Source: Burkholderiales bacterium Ga0077544
GTDB lineage: Bacteria > Pseudomonadota > Gammaproteobacteria > Burkholderiales > Burkholderiaceae_D
NCBI GenBank assembly: GCA_001464355.1
Contig: LNEU01000019.1
Location: 1 to 64,000, forward strand
Reading direction: 5' to 3'
DNA length: 64,000 nt
In this document: piece by piece, positions 1-8,931 of the stretch
Numbering within the stretch: position 1 is the stretch's first letter
Layout of the letters: every line of letters begins with the position of its first letter
Made by a program: the position numbers and the translations under genes
Notes under the pieces: generated by a model
What the model was told of the DNA's origin: nothing
The model's input: only the letters and a program-made list of their open reading frames with translations
Database searches by the model: none

Positions 1-33
1 GAAGCCGCAGGAGCCTCGGTTGGGATTTGGCAT
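1..33 (-). CDS. start of a YjgA-like (DUF615) protein, cut by window edge
   Basis: Only eleven codons are visible, read leftwards from an ATG at 31-33 (MPNPNRGSCGF). A gene divergent from pmbA at this place is usually yjgA (DUF615, a 50S-associated protein) in Burkholderiales, and its N-terminus is variable in that group. The assignment therefore rests on context and not on a domain. No clear ribosome binding site lies in front of the ATG. It could be another gene or chance. Confidence 0.35.
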   Translation of the reverse strand, partial: MPNPNRGSCGF

Positions 34-115
34 GATCTGTGGGTAAGGCGTGTAGCCATTCTGTAAACGACTGCTATCATAACTGTTTTATACGCATTCC
101 CGAAGAAAACGACCC

Positions 116-1480
116 ATGAGCGATTCAGTGTTTATACATAGTCAAGATCAGTTAAAGCAACTTGCGCAGGACGTTTTGCGTTACGCAAAGGAAAAAGGCG
201 CGTCTGGCGCGGCAGTAGAGATTAGCGAAGGCAGCGGTTTGTCGGTTTCGGTGCGCAAGGGCGGCGTCGAAACAATAGAACAGAATAAAGACAAGGGCAT
301 GGGCGTCACGGTGTATCTAGGCGAAGAACGCCATATTCGTCGCGGCAATGCGAGCACTTCCGATTTTTCGCAAAAGGCCTTGAAGGATACGGTCGAAGCG
401 GCTTACAACATTGCTCGTTTTACCGCAGAAGACGACTGCGCCGGGTTGCCGGATGACGATTTGCTGGAACGCAATCCGCAGGATTTGAAGCTGTGCTATC
501 CGTGGCTGATTTCTACCGAAGAAGCAGTCGAACTGGCGAAGCGTGGCGAAGCTGCAGCGTTCGCGGTCGACAAGCGTATTACCAATAGCGAAGGCGCCAG
601 TGTCTACGCTCAGCAATCGCATTTCGTTTCTGCCAACTCGCGCGGGTTCATAGGCGGGTATCCCTATTCGCGTCACACGATTTCGGTAGCACCAATTGCG
701 GGCAAGGGCAGCAATATGCAGCGCGACGATTGGTATACGTCCATGCGTGATCCGAAGAAACTGGCAGCACCGGAAGCGGTTGGTCGTTACGCCGCGCAAC
801 GTGCGTTGGCACGTTTGAATGCGCGCAAGATCGATACACGTAATTGCCCGGTGTTGTTTGAGGCACCGTTGGCTGCTGGTTTGCTGGGTGCATTTGTACA
901 AGCTGTTTCTGGTGGCGCGCTGTATCGCAAATCAACCTTCCTGCTGGATTCGCTCGGAAAATCTGCCTTTGCTTCACACGTACAAATCAAAGAAGACCCG
1001 CATGTAATTGGCGCGGTTGGTTCTTCACCATTCGACGAAGAGGGCGTGAGAACCAGTAGTCGCGATGTCGTCAAAGACGGCGTAGTACAAGGTTATTTTC
1101 TGTCTACCTATTCGGCGCGCAAGCTCGGCATGCAGACGACCGGCAATGCAGGCGGATCGCATAATTTGGCTATGACATCGTCATTGACCGTGCCGACAGA
1201 TAATTTCAAGGCGATGCTGAAAAAGCTGGATACCGGTTTGCTGGTCACCGAGTTGATGGGCCAGGGCGTGAATTATGTGACCGGCGATTACTCTCGCGGC
1301 GCATCAGGCTTCTGGGTCGAGAAGGGCATTATTCAATACCCGGTTGAAGAAATCACGATCGCCGGCAACATGAAGGATATCTTCATGCAAGTGGTTGCAA
1401 TTGGTGCAGACACCTTGGTGCGTGGGACCAAACAAACCGGTTCTGTATTGATCGAAAATATGGTGGTTGCAGGTGGTTAA
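116..1480 (+). CDS. pmbA: metalloprotease-related protein PmbA/TldE
   Basis: The 454-residue protein has the length and the full N- to C-terminal pattern of the TldE/PmbA subunit of the TldD-TldE protease family, which matures peptide modifiers such as microcins and degrades unfolded peptides. PmbA lacks the HExxxH zinc site carried by its partner TldD, and no such motif is seen here. The Gly-rich C-terminus (TGDYSRGASGFWVEKG, then the IENMVV end) is typical of the family. tldD is not in the window. The ATG lies shortly after a purine-rich stretch (GAAGAAAACG). It is transcribed divergently from the partial gene at the left edge. Confidence 0.9.
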   Translation: MSDSVFIHSQDQLKQLAQDVLRYAKEKGASGAAVEISEGSGLSVSVRKGGVETIEQNKDKGMGVTVYLGEERHIRRGNASTSDFSQKALKDTVEAAYNIARFTAEDDCAGLPDDDLLERNPQDLKLCYPWLISTEEAVELAKRGEAAAFAVDKRITNSEGASVYAQQSHFVSANSRGFIGGYPYSRHTISVAPIAGKGSNMQRDDWYTSMRDPKKLAAPEAVGRYAAQRALARLNARKIDTRNCPVLFEAPLAAGLLGAFVQAVSGGALYRKSTFLLDSLGKSAFASHVQIKEDPHVIGAVGSSPFDEEGVRTSSRDVVKDGVVQGYFLSTYSARKLGMQTTGNAGGSHNLAMTSSLTVPTDNFKAMLKKLDTGLLVTELMGQGVNYVTGDYSRGASGFWVEKGIIQYPVEEITIAGNMKDIFMQVVAIGADTLVRGTKQTGSVLIENMVVAGG

Positions 1481-1641
1481 TATGACGTTTTCGTAGTATG
1501 GTTATGGCAGTTGTTCATAGCGAAAAGTCGCAAATTTTTTTCTACTTTGCAGGGCTTACGCAACACTTACAACTCTCATTTTATTGCACGCATTCGTCAA
1601 AATATTTTGCCGAATGCGTTTGATAGAAGTCTTGTCCTTAA

Positions 1642-1657
1642 CCAATCTGGAGACAAA
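1642..1657 (+). promoter_or_regulatory. translation leader of takP, near-identical to that of dctQ
   Basis: CCAATCTGGAGACAAA stands directly before the takP ATG and contains the ribosome binding site GGAG. The dctQ start at 5226 on the other strand is preceded by CCAATCTGGAGACGAAA, which shares 13 consecutive bases and then one difference. The match extends beyond the ribosome binding site. Confidence 0.55.
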
Positions 1658-2737
1658 ATGGAACGTCGGTCATTCCTTAAAAAAGCAGCAGTTGGCGCAT
1701 CGGTTGGCGCCGTTGCTGTGCCATCTTTTGCGCAAGCCAATCCAACGATTAACTGGCGTTTGGCATCCAGCTTCCCTAAATCGCTAGATACGATTTATGG
1801 CGCAGCAGATGTGTTTACCAAACGTGTTTCACAACTGACTGACGGCAAGTTCAATATCCGTCCTTTCGCCGGCGGCGAGATCGTTCCTGCATTGCAGGTA
1901 ATGGATGCAGTGCAAGCTGGCACGGTTGAAATCGGCCATTCTGCTTCCTACTATTACTTCGGTAAAGATCCGACATTCGCATTCGATGCAGTCGTACCTT
2001 TCGGCCTGACCTCGCGTCAACAAACCGCATGGTTCGACCAAGGCGGTGGTCGTGAACTAACCCGTGAATTCTTCAAAGGCTACGGCATCGTCAACTTCCT
2101 GGGCGGTAATACAGGCACCCAGATGGGTGGCTGGTTCCGTAAAGAGATCAAGGATGTAAAAGATCTGAATGGTTTGAAAATGCGTATCGGCGGTTTCGCC
2201 GGTCGTGTGATGCAACGTCTGGGCCTGGTACCGCAACAGATCGCTGGTGGCGATATCTATCCTGCGCTGGAAAAAGGCACGATTGATGCAGCAGAGTGGA
2301 TTGGACCTTATGACGATGAAAAACTCGGCTTCAACAAGGTTGCTCCTTTTTACTACACACCAGGCTGGTGGGAACCGAGTCTGCAACTGTCGTTCTATAT
2401 CGGCATCAAGGAATGGGAAAAACTGCCTAAGCAATATCAGGCTGCGGTAGAAGCTGCTTCCTACGAAGCGCACGTCGTCATGCAAGCGCAATACGATGCA
2501 CGCAATCCAGCTGCCCTGGCACGCTTGCTCAAGAATGGCGTTAAGCTGCGTCAGTTCTCCAAGCCGATCATGGAAGCTTGCTACAAGGCTGCTGTTGAAA
2601 CGATGGATGAAGAAGCTTCTAAAAACGCCAAGTTCAAGAAGATCTATGAGCCATGGAAGCGTTTCCGTCAGGATCAGAACCAATGGGCTTCAGTTGCAGA
2701 AGCGCCGATCCAGAACTTCATGATCGGTCGCAAGTAA
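1658..2737 (+). CDS. takP: TRAP transporter solute-binding protein, TakP-like (DctP family)
   Basis: This is a 359-residue periplasmic binding protein. I chose the ATG at 1658 over the longer open frame because it follows GGAG by a good distance and begins a twin-arginine-like signal (MERRSFLKKAAVGA, cleavage probably after SFAQA). The sequence closely resembles TakP, the alpha-keto acid receptor of Rhodobacter, as I remember it: WRLASSFPKSLDTIYG, GGNTGTQMGGWFR, PQQIAGGDIYPALEKGTIDA and GPYDDEKLGF. These include the segments that bind the Na+/carboxylate pair. The likely ligand is pyruvate or another 2-oxoacid; the exact substrate is inferred. Its membrane partners (dctQ, dctM) lie convergently just downstream, which is unusual for a TRAP operon. 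Confidence 0.88.
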   Translation: MERRSFLKKAAVGASVGAVAVPSFAQANPTINWRLASSFPKSLDTIYGAADVFTKRVSQLTDGKFNIRPFAGGEIVPALQVMDAVQAGTVEIGHSASYYYFGKDPTFAFDAVVPFGLTSRQQTAWFDQGGGRELTREFFKGYGIVNFLGGNTGTQMGGWFRKEIKDVKDLNGLKMRIGGFAGRVMQRLGLVPQQIAGGDIYPALEKGTIDAAEWIGPYDDEKLGFNKVAPFYYTPGWWEPSLQLSFYIGIKEWEKLPKQYQAAVEAASYEAHVVMQAQYDARNPAALARLLKNGVKLRQFSKPIMEACYKAAVETMDEEASKNAKFKKIYEPWKRFRQDQNQWASVAEAPIQNFMIGRK

Positions 2738-2768
2738 GCATTTCTGCTGTATTAAAACGCAAGTATCC

Positions 2769-2804
2769 AAAAACCCGTAGCGCATATGCGTTGCGGGTTT
2801 TTTT
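2769..2804 (+). terminator. intrinsic terminator after takP
   Basis: The stem AAACCCG(TAGCGCATATGCGTTG)CGGGTTT is followed by a run of seven Ts. It lies 30 bases after the takP stop codon. Confidence 0.85.
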
Positions 2805-2876
2805 ACGTCTGTTGGATAGGTGCTGGGATACGAAGAAAATTGACGTGTGGCGGCTTGTGTATTTGTTACGTCAGGC

Positions 2877-2911
2877 AAAAAAAATCCCGCAGAGCGCATC
2901 ATGCGGGATTG
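2877..2911 (-). terminator. intrinsic terminator after dctM
   Basis: On the minus strand, AATCCCGCA(TGATGCGCTC)TGCGGGATT is followed by Ts. It sits just beyond the dctM stop and separates the convergent takP and dctQM units. Confidence 0.85.
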
Positions 2912-2928
2912 TCAGGAGCAAAAACTGC

Positions 2929-4626
2929 TTACTTCTTGTCTGGTTCTGTCGAGAAGTTCAGTGCAGGCATCTCTTCAGTAGTTTCTTGTGGCGTATCACT
3001 GCCACTGGAGAAATTCAGTTCCATGCCGCTGCGCGCACCATATTCTTGCCCGCCACCCATATCGATTTGCAATTCTATTTTTTCCTTCATATCGGTTTTT
3101 TTGTCCACCGAGATCAGATTCGGGAAGGCGATGATCAGCGTGACCATGATGACTTGAATCAAAACGAACGGTACTGAGCCCCAGTAAATATCCGACGTCT
3201 TCACTTCCTTGGGCGCGACAGATCGCAAATAGAATAGTGCGAAGCCGAACGGTGGATGCATGAACGAGGTCTGCATATTGACACTCAACAGCACGCCGAA
3301 CCAGATCAGATCAATGCCCAATTTCTCGGCAACCGGGCCGACCAGCGGTACCAGAATGAACGCCAGCTCAAAGAAATCGAGGAAAAATGCCAAGCCGAAG
3401 AACAGGATGTTGACCACAATCAGGAAGCCGGCAGTACCGCCCGGTAACGAGGTCAACAAGTGCTCTACCCACAGATCGCCATTCACGCCACGGAAGATCA
3501 GGCCGAACACGCTGGAACCGATCAGAATGAACATGACGAAGCAGGACAGACGTGACGTCGAATTCATCGCTTGTTTCAACAAGCTCCATGACAGACGACG
3601 GTTCATCAATGCCAGTACCAGTGCGCCAAACGCACCCATGCCGCCGCCTTCAGTCGGCGTAGCAATCCCGACGAAGATTGTACCGAGGACTAGGAAAATT
3701 AGCGCCAGTGGCGGAACCAGTACAAATACGACTTGTTCGGCAATCTTCGACAGCATGCCCAGCTTCATTTTGCGATTGATGTAGGCGACCAGGAAAGCAC
3801 CTGCAATACTGAGAGTAGCCGCATAAATGATGCCTTCGTCCGCATGCAGTGTCGGATTGCTGGCCAGTAGAATTTTTTCAATCGCGAAGCATGCTGCAAC
3901 GGTGCCGGCAATCAGAATGAACAAGGACATGACGCCGCTTGAACCATCCGGTTGCCTTAGATTACGAGCTTCAGGCGGCAATGCAGGCACCCATTTTGGC
4001 TTGAATATTGATACCGCCAATATGTAACCTGCGTACATTGCAGTCAGCATCAAGCCAGGGAAGAACGCGGCTTGATACATGTCACCAACTGAACGTCCCA
4101 GTTGATCTGCCATGACGATCAACACCAGCGATGGCGGGATAATTTGCGCCAGCGTACCGGATGCGGCAATAACACCTGTGGCGATTTTTTTGTCGTAGCC
4201 ATAGCGCAGCATGACAGGCAGCGAAATCAAGCCCATCGAGATAACCGATGCCGCGACGACGCCGGTGGTTGCTGCCAGCAAAGCACCAACAAAAATAACG
4301 GCATAGGCAACGCCGCCTCGCAAAGGGCCGAACAACTGGCCGATGGTGTCGAGCAAATCTTCAGCCATGCCTGAGCGTTCCAGAATCAATCCCATGAAGG
4401 TAAAGAAGGGGATCGCTAGCAAGGTATCGTTTGCCATGATGCCGAAAATACGATTCGGCAAAGCTTGCAACAGTTCAGGTTTCAGCAAGCCAACTTCAAT
4501 ACCGACCAGGCCAAAGAACAAACCATTGGCAGCAAGAGAAAAGGCGACGGGAAAACCGGATAGTAAAAATACGACTAGCGCGCCGAACATGATCGGCGCC
4601 ATGTTCGCAATGAGAAATTCAGTCAT
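2929..4626 (-). CDS. dctM: TRAP transporter large permease, DctM family
   Basis: The 565-residue integral membrane protein has about 12 hydrophobic segments and the DctM pattern. It starts with a membrane-embedded N-terminus (GALVVFLLSGFPVAFSLAANG), has the FGPLRGGVAYAVIFVGALLAATTGVVAAS block, and ends with MHPPFGFALFYLRSVAPKEVKTSDIYWG. DctM carries the Na+-coupled translocation path of TRAP transporters. The last 55 or so residues form a hydrophilic tail (MGGGQEYGARSG and onward) that ordinary DctM proteins lack. The gene follows dctQ by 15 bases, so the two are translated from one message. The binding protein is most likely the convergent TakP-like protein. Confidence 0.92.
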   Translation of the reverse strand: MTEFLIANMAPIMFGALVVFLLSGFPVAFSLAANGLFFGLVGIEVGLLKPELLQALPNRIFGIMANDTLLAIPFFTFMGLILERSGMAEDLLDTIGQLFGPLRGGVAYAVIFVGALLAATTGVVAASVISMGLISLPVMLRYGYDKKIATGVIAASGTLAQIIPPSLVLIVMADQLGRSVGDMYQAAFFPGLMLTAMYAGYILAVSIFKPKWVPALPPEARNLRQPDGSSGVMSLFILIAGTVAACFAIEKILLASNPTLHADEGIIYAATLSIAGAFLVAYINRKMKLGMLSKIAEQVVFVLVPPLALIFLVLGTIFVGIATPTEGGGMGAFGALVLALMNRRLSWSLLKQAMNSTSRLSCFVMFILIGSSVFGLIFRGVNGDLWVEHLLTSLPGGTAGFLIVVNILFFGLAFFLDFFELAFILVPLVGPVAEKLGIDLIWFGVLLSVNMQTSFMHPPFGFALFYLRSVAPKEVKTSDIYWGSVPFVLIQVIMVTLIIAFPNLISVDKKTDMKEKIELQIDMGGGQEYGARSGMELNFSSGSDTPQETTEEMPALNFSTEPDKK

Positions 4627-4641
4627 TTGTGTTCCTGGCGA

Positions 4642-5226
4642 TCAGTTAATGTGATTTGCAGCTTTGATCGCCGCGATTTCATCTTCAGGGGTGGCGGCTT
4701 GTTTCTCGAACGCACTGGCCGGCACTTTTCCTTGCAGGTAGCCAATGCGTTTGATGATTTCGGAGATACCTTGCAAGGCAAGCAAAACAAAACCGACAGG
4801 TATCAAGAGCTTGGCAGGCCATACGATCAAGCCGCCGGCATTGCTCGACACTTCCTGATTTTCAATCGAAATCCAAGCGTAGGGTGTAGCGTAATAAAGA
4901 ATCAGCAAAGTTGCAGGCATCAGGAACAGGATAAAGCCGATCAAATCGATCCATACTTGTGTGCGTTTGGAAAAATGCGAAACGATCACATCTATGCGCA
5001 CGTGCTCATTGCGTCGCAATGTATATGAAGTTGCCAGCAGAAAAATTGCGCCAAATAAATACCATTGAATTTCCAGCCAGCCGTTCGAACTGATGTTGAA
5101 CAGGTAACGTATTGCTGCATTACCGGTACAGATAAGAACGGCAATCAGCAAAGCCCAGCTAATGCCATGGCCTATTTTTTCATTGAGATTGTCAATGAAT
5201 CGCGAAAGCGATAGTAAAAAAGACAT
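4642..5226 (-). CDS. dctQ: TRAP transporter small permease, DctQ family
   Basis: The 194-residue protein has four predicted membrane helices and the DctQ core (NISSNGWLEIQWYLFGAIFLLATSYTLRRNEHVRIDV), including the conserved E-x-Q-W and R-x-x-x-H-V-R-x-D positions. DctQ is the scaffold subunit that complexes with DctM. I place the start at the inner ATG (MSFLLSLSRF) because GGAGAC precedes it; the frame remains open for 14 more codons upstream. Its leader nearly repeats that of takP (see 5227-5247), which supports the idea that the convergent units serve one transporter. Confidence 0.9.
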   Translation of the reverse strand: MSFLLSLSRFIDNLNEKIGHGISWALLIAVLICTGNAAIRYLFNISSNGWLEIQWYLFGAIFLLATSYTLRRNEHVRIDVIVSHFSKRTQVWIDLIGFILFLMPATLLILYYATPYAWISIENQEVSSNAGGLIVWPAKLLIPVGFVLLALQGISEIIKRIGYLQGKVPASAFEKQAATPEDEIAAIKAANHIN

Positions 5227-5247
5227 TGTTTTTCGTCTCCAGATTGG
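5227..5247 (-). promoter_or_regulatory. translation leader of dctQ, copy of the takP leader
   Basis: Read on the minus strand, CCAATCTGGAGACGAAAAAC ends just before the ATG. The first 13 bases are identical to the takP leader at 1642-1654. Confidence 0.55.
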
Positions 5248-5538
5248 ATTTGAACAAGACGCAACCATGGCTTTTTGCTTGAAGCCATGCGCGTACTTTT
5301 AATTACTGTGAGTATAAAGAAGATAAATCGCTTGCGCTTTATTGGCGCTGCATTTCTGCTGCGTACAGGCGTATCCCATTTTTACAGAACATAACAATAC
5401 AGAGTCTAGCTGACACCAACATTACGGTCAGCAGTGGGTAGTCGAAATCAGCGGGAAAATTTCGCTTTTTGAGAGGGTATTTTTTGAATGTTGATCAGAT
5501 GGGATGGACGGGAAGCTGCCATCTGATCAAATTGCACG
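5248..5538. other. intergenic region between argH and dctQ, with a 12-bp perfect inverted repeat
   Basis: No gene is apparent. The only strong structure is TTGATCAGATGG (5491-5502) paired with CCATCTGATCAA (5519-5530) across a 16-base loop, a few bases beyond the argH stop. Neither strand has a T-run after it, so it is not a standard intrinsic terminator, although it may still end argH transcription. The rest, at 5248-5490, presumably contains the dctQM promoter, which I could not place. Confidence 0.6.
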
Positions 5539-6933
5539 TCAGGCCAGTTTGGCGCGATTTCTAGAGATGGCTGCGCGTACCTGATTCGGAGCGGTGCCGC
5601 CAACATGATCGCGTGCAGCAACCGAACCTTCAAGCGTCAATACCTCGAAGATGTCGGCTTCTATCAGTTTGGAAAAAACATGCAATTCTTCCAGCGACAA
5701 ATCGCTGAGATCAATGCCGCGATCGACACAGGCACGTACTGCATGAGCCACTGCTTCATGCGCATCGCGGAAGGGCAGGCCCTTCTTCACCAGATAGTCG
5801 GCCAGATCGGTGGCCGTTGCATAACCTTGTAATGCCGCTGCACGCATTGCGTCCGGTTTGACCGTAATGCCGCTTGCCATGTCGGCAAAGATACGCAGCG
5901 TATCGACGACCGTATCGACGGTGTCGAACAAAGGTTCTTTATCTTCTTGATTGTCCTTGTTGTAGGCTAGTGGTTGGCCCTTCATCAAGGTCAGCAAGGC
6001 GATCAAGTGACCGTTGACGCGGCCGGTTTTGCCACGTGCCAGTTCTGGTACATCCGGATTTTTCTTTTGCGGCATGATGGACGAGCCGGTGCAAAAGCGA
6101 TCGGCGATATCGATGAAGCCGACACGCGGACTCATCCAGATCACCAGTTCTTCCGACATGCGCGAGACGTGCGTCATGATCAGTGCAGCAGCCGCGCAGA
6201 ATTCGATGGCGAAATCACGATCGGACACTGCATCCAGTGAGTTGTGGCAGACATCCTCAAAACCGAGGGTGCGCGCAACGCGTTCTCTATCGATGGCGAA
6301 GGTGGTGCCGGCCAGGGCCGCAGCGCCCAGTGGCAAGCGGTTGACGCGCTTGCGGCAATCCAGCATGCGCTCTGCATCGCGGCCAAACATTTCGACATAA
6401 GCCAGCATGTGATGACCGAAAGTAATCGGCTGCGCCACTTGCATATGGGTGAAACCAGGCAGGATGGTATCAGCGTGTTGTTCCGCCAGATCCAGTAGCG
6501 CCAGACGCAGATCGCGTAACAGGCCGACGATATTATCAATCTCGCTGCGGACGTACAGACGGATATCGGTCGCCACCTGATCGTTGCGCGAGCGGCCTGT
6601 GTGCAAACGTTTGCCGGCATCACCGACCAGTTCGGTCAGGCGTTTTTCAATATTAAGATGGACGTCTTCCAGATCTAGCAGCCATTCGAATTTGCCGACA
6701 TTGATTTCTTCCAGAATCTGCGTCATGCCGCGTTCGATTTCGGCGTGGTCTTGCTGACTAATGATATTCTGATGCGCGAGCATCTCCGCATGCGCGAGCG
6801 AACCCTGAATATCTACTTGCGCCAGCCGCTTGTCGAAAAATACTGATGCGGTGTAACGTTTAACCAGATCCGAGACGGGTTCGTTGAAGCGTGCCGACCA
6901 AGCTTCGCTTTTTTTGGAGAGTTGTGCTGTCAT
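5539..6933 (-). CDS. argH: argininosuccinate lyase
   Basis: The 464-residue protein has the normal family length. It cleaves argininosuccinate to arginine and fumarate in the last step of arginine synthesis. The fumarase/aspartase superfamily signature [15 protein letters not shown] is present around residue 280, as are the HTGRSRNDQ block and the active-site T-H-M-Q segment ([10 protein letters not shown]). It is divergent from algZ with 68 bases between the starts. The argH-algZ-algR-hemC neighbourhood is also known from Pseudomonas, so this synteny is old. Confidence 0.97.
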   Translation of the reverse strand: MTAQLSKKSEAWSARFNEPVSDLVKRYTASVFFDKRLAQVDIQGSLAHAEMLAHQNIISQQDHAEIERGMTQILEEINVGKFEWLLDLEDVHLNIEKRLTELVGDAGKRLHTGRSRNDQVATDIRLYVRSEIDNIVGLLRDLRLALLDLAEQHADTILPGFTHMQVAQPITFGHHMLAYVEMFGRDAERMLDCRKRVNRLPLGAAALAGTTFAIDRERVARTLGFEDVCHNSLDAVSDRDFAIEFCAAAALIMTHVSRMSEELVIWMSPRVGFIDIADRFCTGSSIMPQKKNPDVPELARGKTGRVNGHLIALLTLMKGQPLAYNKDNQEDKEPLFDTVDTVVDTLRIFADMASGITVKPDAMRAAALQGYATATDLADYLVKKGLPFRDAHEAVAHAVRACVDRGIDLSDLSLEELHVFSKLIEADIFEVLTLEGSVAARDHVGGTAPNQVRAAISRNRAKLA

Positions 6934-7001
6934 AATTGTTTCCTGATGAATACGCGATTATAAAACAAAGCCCACCCCCAGCCGTGATTAATCCTTGAAC
7001 C

Positions 7002-8048
7002 ATGCTGCCATTGTCTGAGTCCGTGCCTGTCAAGCCATTAGAGATAGTGATACCCGACTGTTGCAATATCGGCATCATGGTCAAGTCGCTGCTCTTCATC
7101 AATGGCGTGGCGTTGACGGTGATTCTGATTGACGCCAGTAGTGTGTACAACGGCTTGCTGTCCTTTATCGAAGCCTCGATGCTGATTGAGCTGGCCAGCC
7201 TGACGTCCTTGTTCGCGCTGTGTGGCTTGCGTCGAGTGATCAAAACCACTCAGCCATGGGCCCAGCGTATTGCGTGTGCTGTAGTGCCGGCTGCAATCAC
7301 TGCCCTGATCATTCACTACCTGCTGAACGATCCACAGGCGATGATCAGTTTGAGCCGCCTGTCGGTCGCCGAGGGAATAGTGTGCGCTGCGTTATTCGGC
7401 ATAGGCTTGCAGCATTATTTTGAATTGCGCACACGTGCATTTTCACCGGCGCTGGCAGAAGCAAGATTGCAGGCGCTGCAGGCGCGCATACGCCCGCATT
7501 TCCTGTTCAACAGCTTGAATGCCGTGCTGTCACTGATACGCACTGAGCCGCGCCGCGCAGAAACTACGCTGGAAGACATGGCGGATCTATTCCGTATCCT
7601 GATGCGCGATACACGCGAGATCACGACGCTAGGGAATGAAGTCAGGATAGGCATGCAATACCTGTCGATTGAAAAGATCCGTCTGGGTGAACGTCTGCAG
7701 GTTAAATGGGATATGGATCATATCGCAGGCGATGTTTTGCAGCGCGCAACGACGCCAGCCTTGTTATTGCAACCCTTGCTTGAAAACGCCGTGCATTATG
7801 GCGTCGAACCGTCGCAGGAAAATGCCACCATCAAGGTCGCCATCAGTCGCATACGCGATCGTATCGAAATCGTGATGACCAATCCTTATCATGCTGATGT
7901 CGTTTCTACTGGCAATCACATGGCCCTGGATAACATCCGTGAACGACTCGCTCTTTTATACGATATGGAAGCGCAATTGGCGACAAATGTGGTGGATGGA
8001 CAATTTGAAGTCCGCCTTTATCTGCCGTATCAGAAAGCTGCTGTATGA
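7002..8048 (+). CDS. algZ: sensor histidine kinase, AlgZ/FimS (LytS-like) type
   Basis: The 348-residue protein has an IPDCCN-containing N-terminus, four hydrophobic helices (about residues 25-140), and a His_kinase domain of the LytS/YehU type. The phospho-acceptor motif is RPHFLFNSLN, the N-box is LLLQPLLENAVHYG, and the G-region is GNHMALDNIRERL. The 4-base overlap ATGA with the next gene indicates translational coupling to its response regulator. In Pseudomonas this pair (FimS/AlgR) controls type IV pili and alginate. Control of the minor pilin operon near 37-42 kb is possible but unproven. The start is supported by the IPDxC segment, which is N-terminal in homologues. Confidence 0.9.
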   Translation: MLPLSESVPVKPLEIVIPDCCNIGIMVKSLLFINGVALTVILIDASSVYNGLLSFIEASMLIELASLTSLFALCGLRRVIKTTQPWAQRIACAVVPAAITALIIHYLLNDPQAMISLSRLSVAEGIVCAALFGIGLQHYFELRTRAFSPALAEARLQALQARIRPHFLFNSLNAVLSLIRTEPRRAETTLEDMADLFRILMRDTREITTLGNEVRIGMQYLSIEKIRLGERLQVKWDMDHIAGDVLQRATTPALLLQPLLENAVHYGVEPSQENATIKVAISRIRDRIEIVMTNPYHADVVSTGNHMALDNIRERLALLYDMEAQLATNVVDGQFEVRLYLPYQKAAV

Positions 8049-8857
8049 GCTTGCCCATGCTGCCGCGTATTTTGATTGTCGACGATGAAGCGCCGGCACG
8101 TGCGCGTTTAACGACGCTGTTGTTGGACATCGCCACGGACTGTCCGCATGAGCTGATTGGAGAAGCGTCGCAGGTCCAGCAGGCACTGGATAAAATTGCT
8201 GAACTCACCCCCGACATTGTTTTGCTGGATGTGCAAATGCCAGGTATGACAGGCATCGAGATGGCGGCGCACTTGGCGCAAAATAATGCGGCCGGGCCGG
8301 CGATTATCTTTGTCACCGCGTATGACGAATATGCATTGAAGGCGTTTGAAGTGCACGCGCTTGACTATCTTTTGAAACCGGTACGCGCCGTGCGCCTGGC
8401 TGACGCGATTCGTCGTGTCCAGGCATTGAAGCAAAATACAGGGTCACAAGGCAAAATGATTGCAGATGTTGAAAGCACGCTTCATGCGGCGCGCAGGAAT
8501 TTTTCAGTGCAGGAACGCGGACGCCTGCTGCTGGTGCCGGTCGCCGATGTGCTGTATTTGAAGGCAGAGGCGAAGTACGTGACCTTGCGTACGCGCGAGC
8601 GTGAATATCTGCTGGAAGGCAGTTTGTCCTCGCTGGAGCTGGAGTTTGCAGCGCAATTCATACGCGTACATCGTAATGCACTGGTCGCACGTGCTGCGAT
8701 CACTGGCGTGGAGCGCGGGCAATTAGCGGTGGATGCGGACAGTGATAGTGAAAACGACAAGGCGCAGGACGCATGGCAAGTGATATTGCGTGGCATCGAC
8801 GACCGTTTGCCGATTTCACGCCGTCAATGGTCAGCAGTGAAAGCGCTGGTACGCTAA
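8045..8857 (+). CDS. algR: LytTR response regulator, AlgR type
   Basis: The 270-residue protein has a receiver domain (ILIVDDEAPAR, phospho-Asp in DIVLLDVQMPGMTG, Thr in FVTAYDEYA, Lys in YLLKPVR) and a C-terminal LytTR DNA-binding domain (YLKAEAKYVTLRTREREYLLEGSLS, then FIRVHRNALV). An acidic insert (DADSDSENDKAQDA) lies near the C-terminus. The gene overlaps algZ by four bases. LytTR domains bind direct repeats upstream of their targets, but I could not identify a binding site here. An in-frame ATG four codons in is an alternative start. Confidence 0.92.
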   Translation: MSLPMLPRILIVDDEAPARARLTTLLLDIATDCPHELIGEASQVQQALDKIAELTPDIVLLDVQMPGMTGIEMAAHLAQNNAAGPAIIFVTAYDEYALKAFEVHALDYLLKPVRAVRLADAIRRVQALKQNTGSQGKMIADVESTLHAARRNFSVQERGRLLLVPVADVLYLKAEAKYVTLRTREREYLLEGSLSSLELEFAAQFIRVHRNALVARAAITGVERGQLAVDADSDSENDKAQDAWQVILRGIDDRLPISRRQWSAVKALVR

Positions 8858-8879
8858 AAACTTGCGGCCGTTCAGAGAA

Positions 8880-8912
8880 TAAAAAAGGAAGCGCATGCGC
8901 TTCCTTTTTTTT
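8880..8912. terminator. bidirectional terminator between algR and ppc
   Basis: AAAAAAGGAAGCGC and ATGCGCTTCCTTTTTT form a perfect palindromic stem with A and T runs on both sides. It serves the convergent algR and ppc genes. Confidence 0.9.
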
Positions 8913-8931
8913 ATTCATACAGCCAAAAAAC

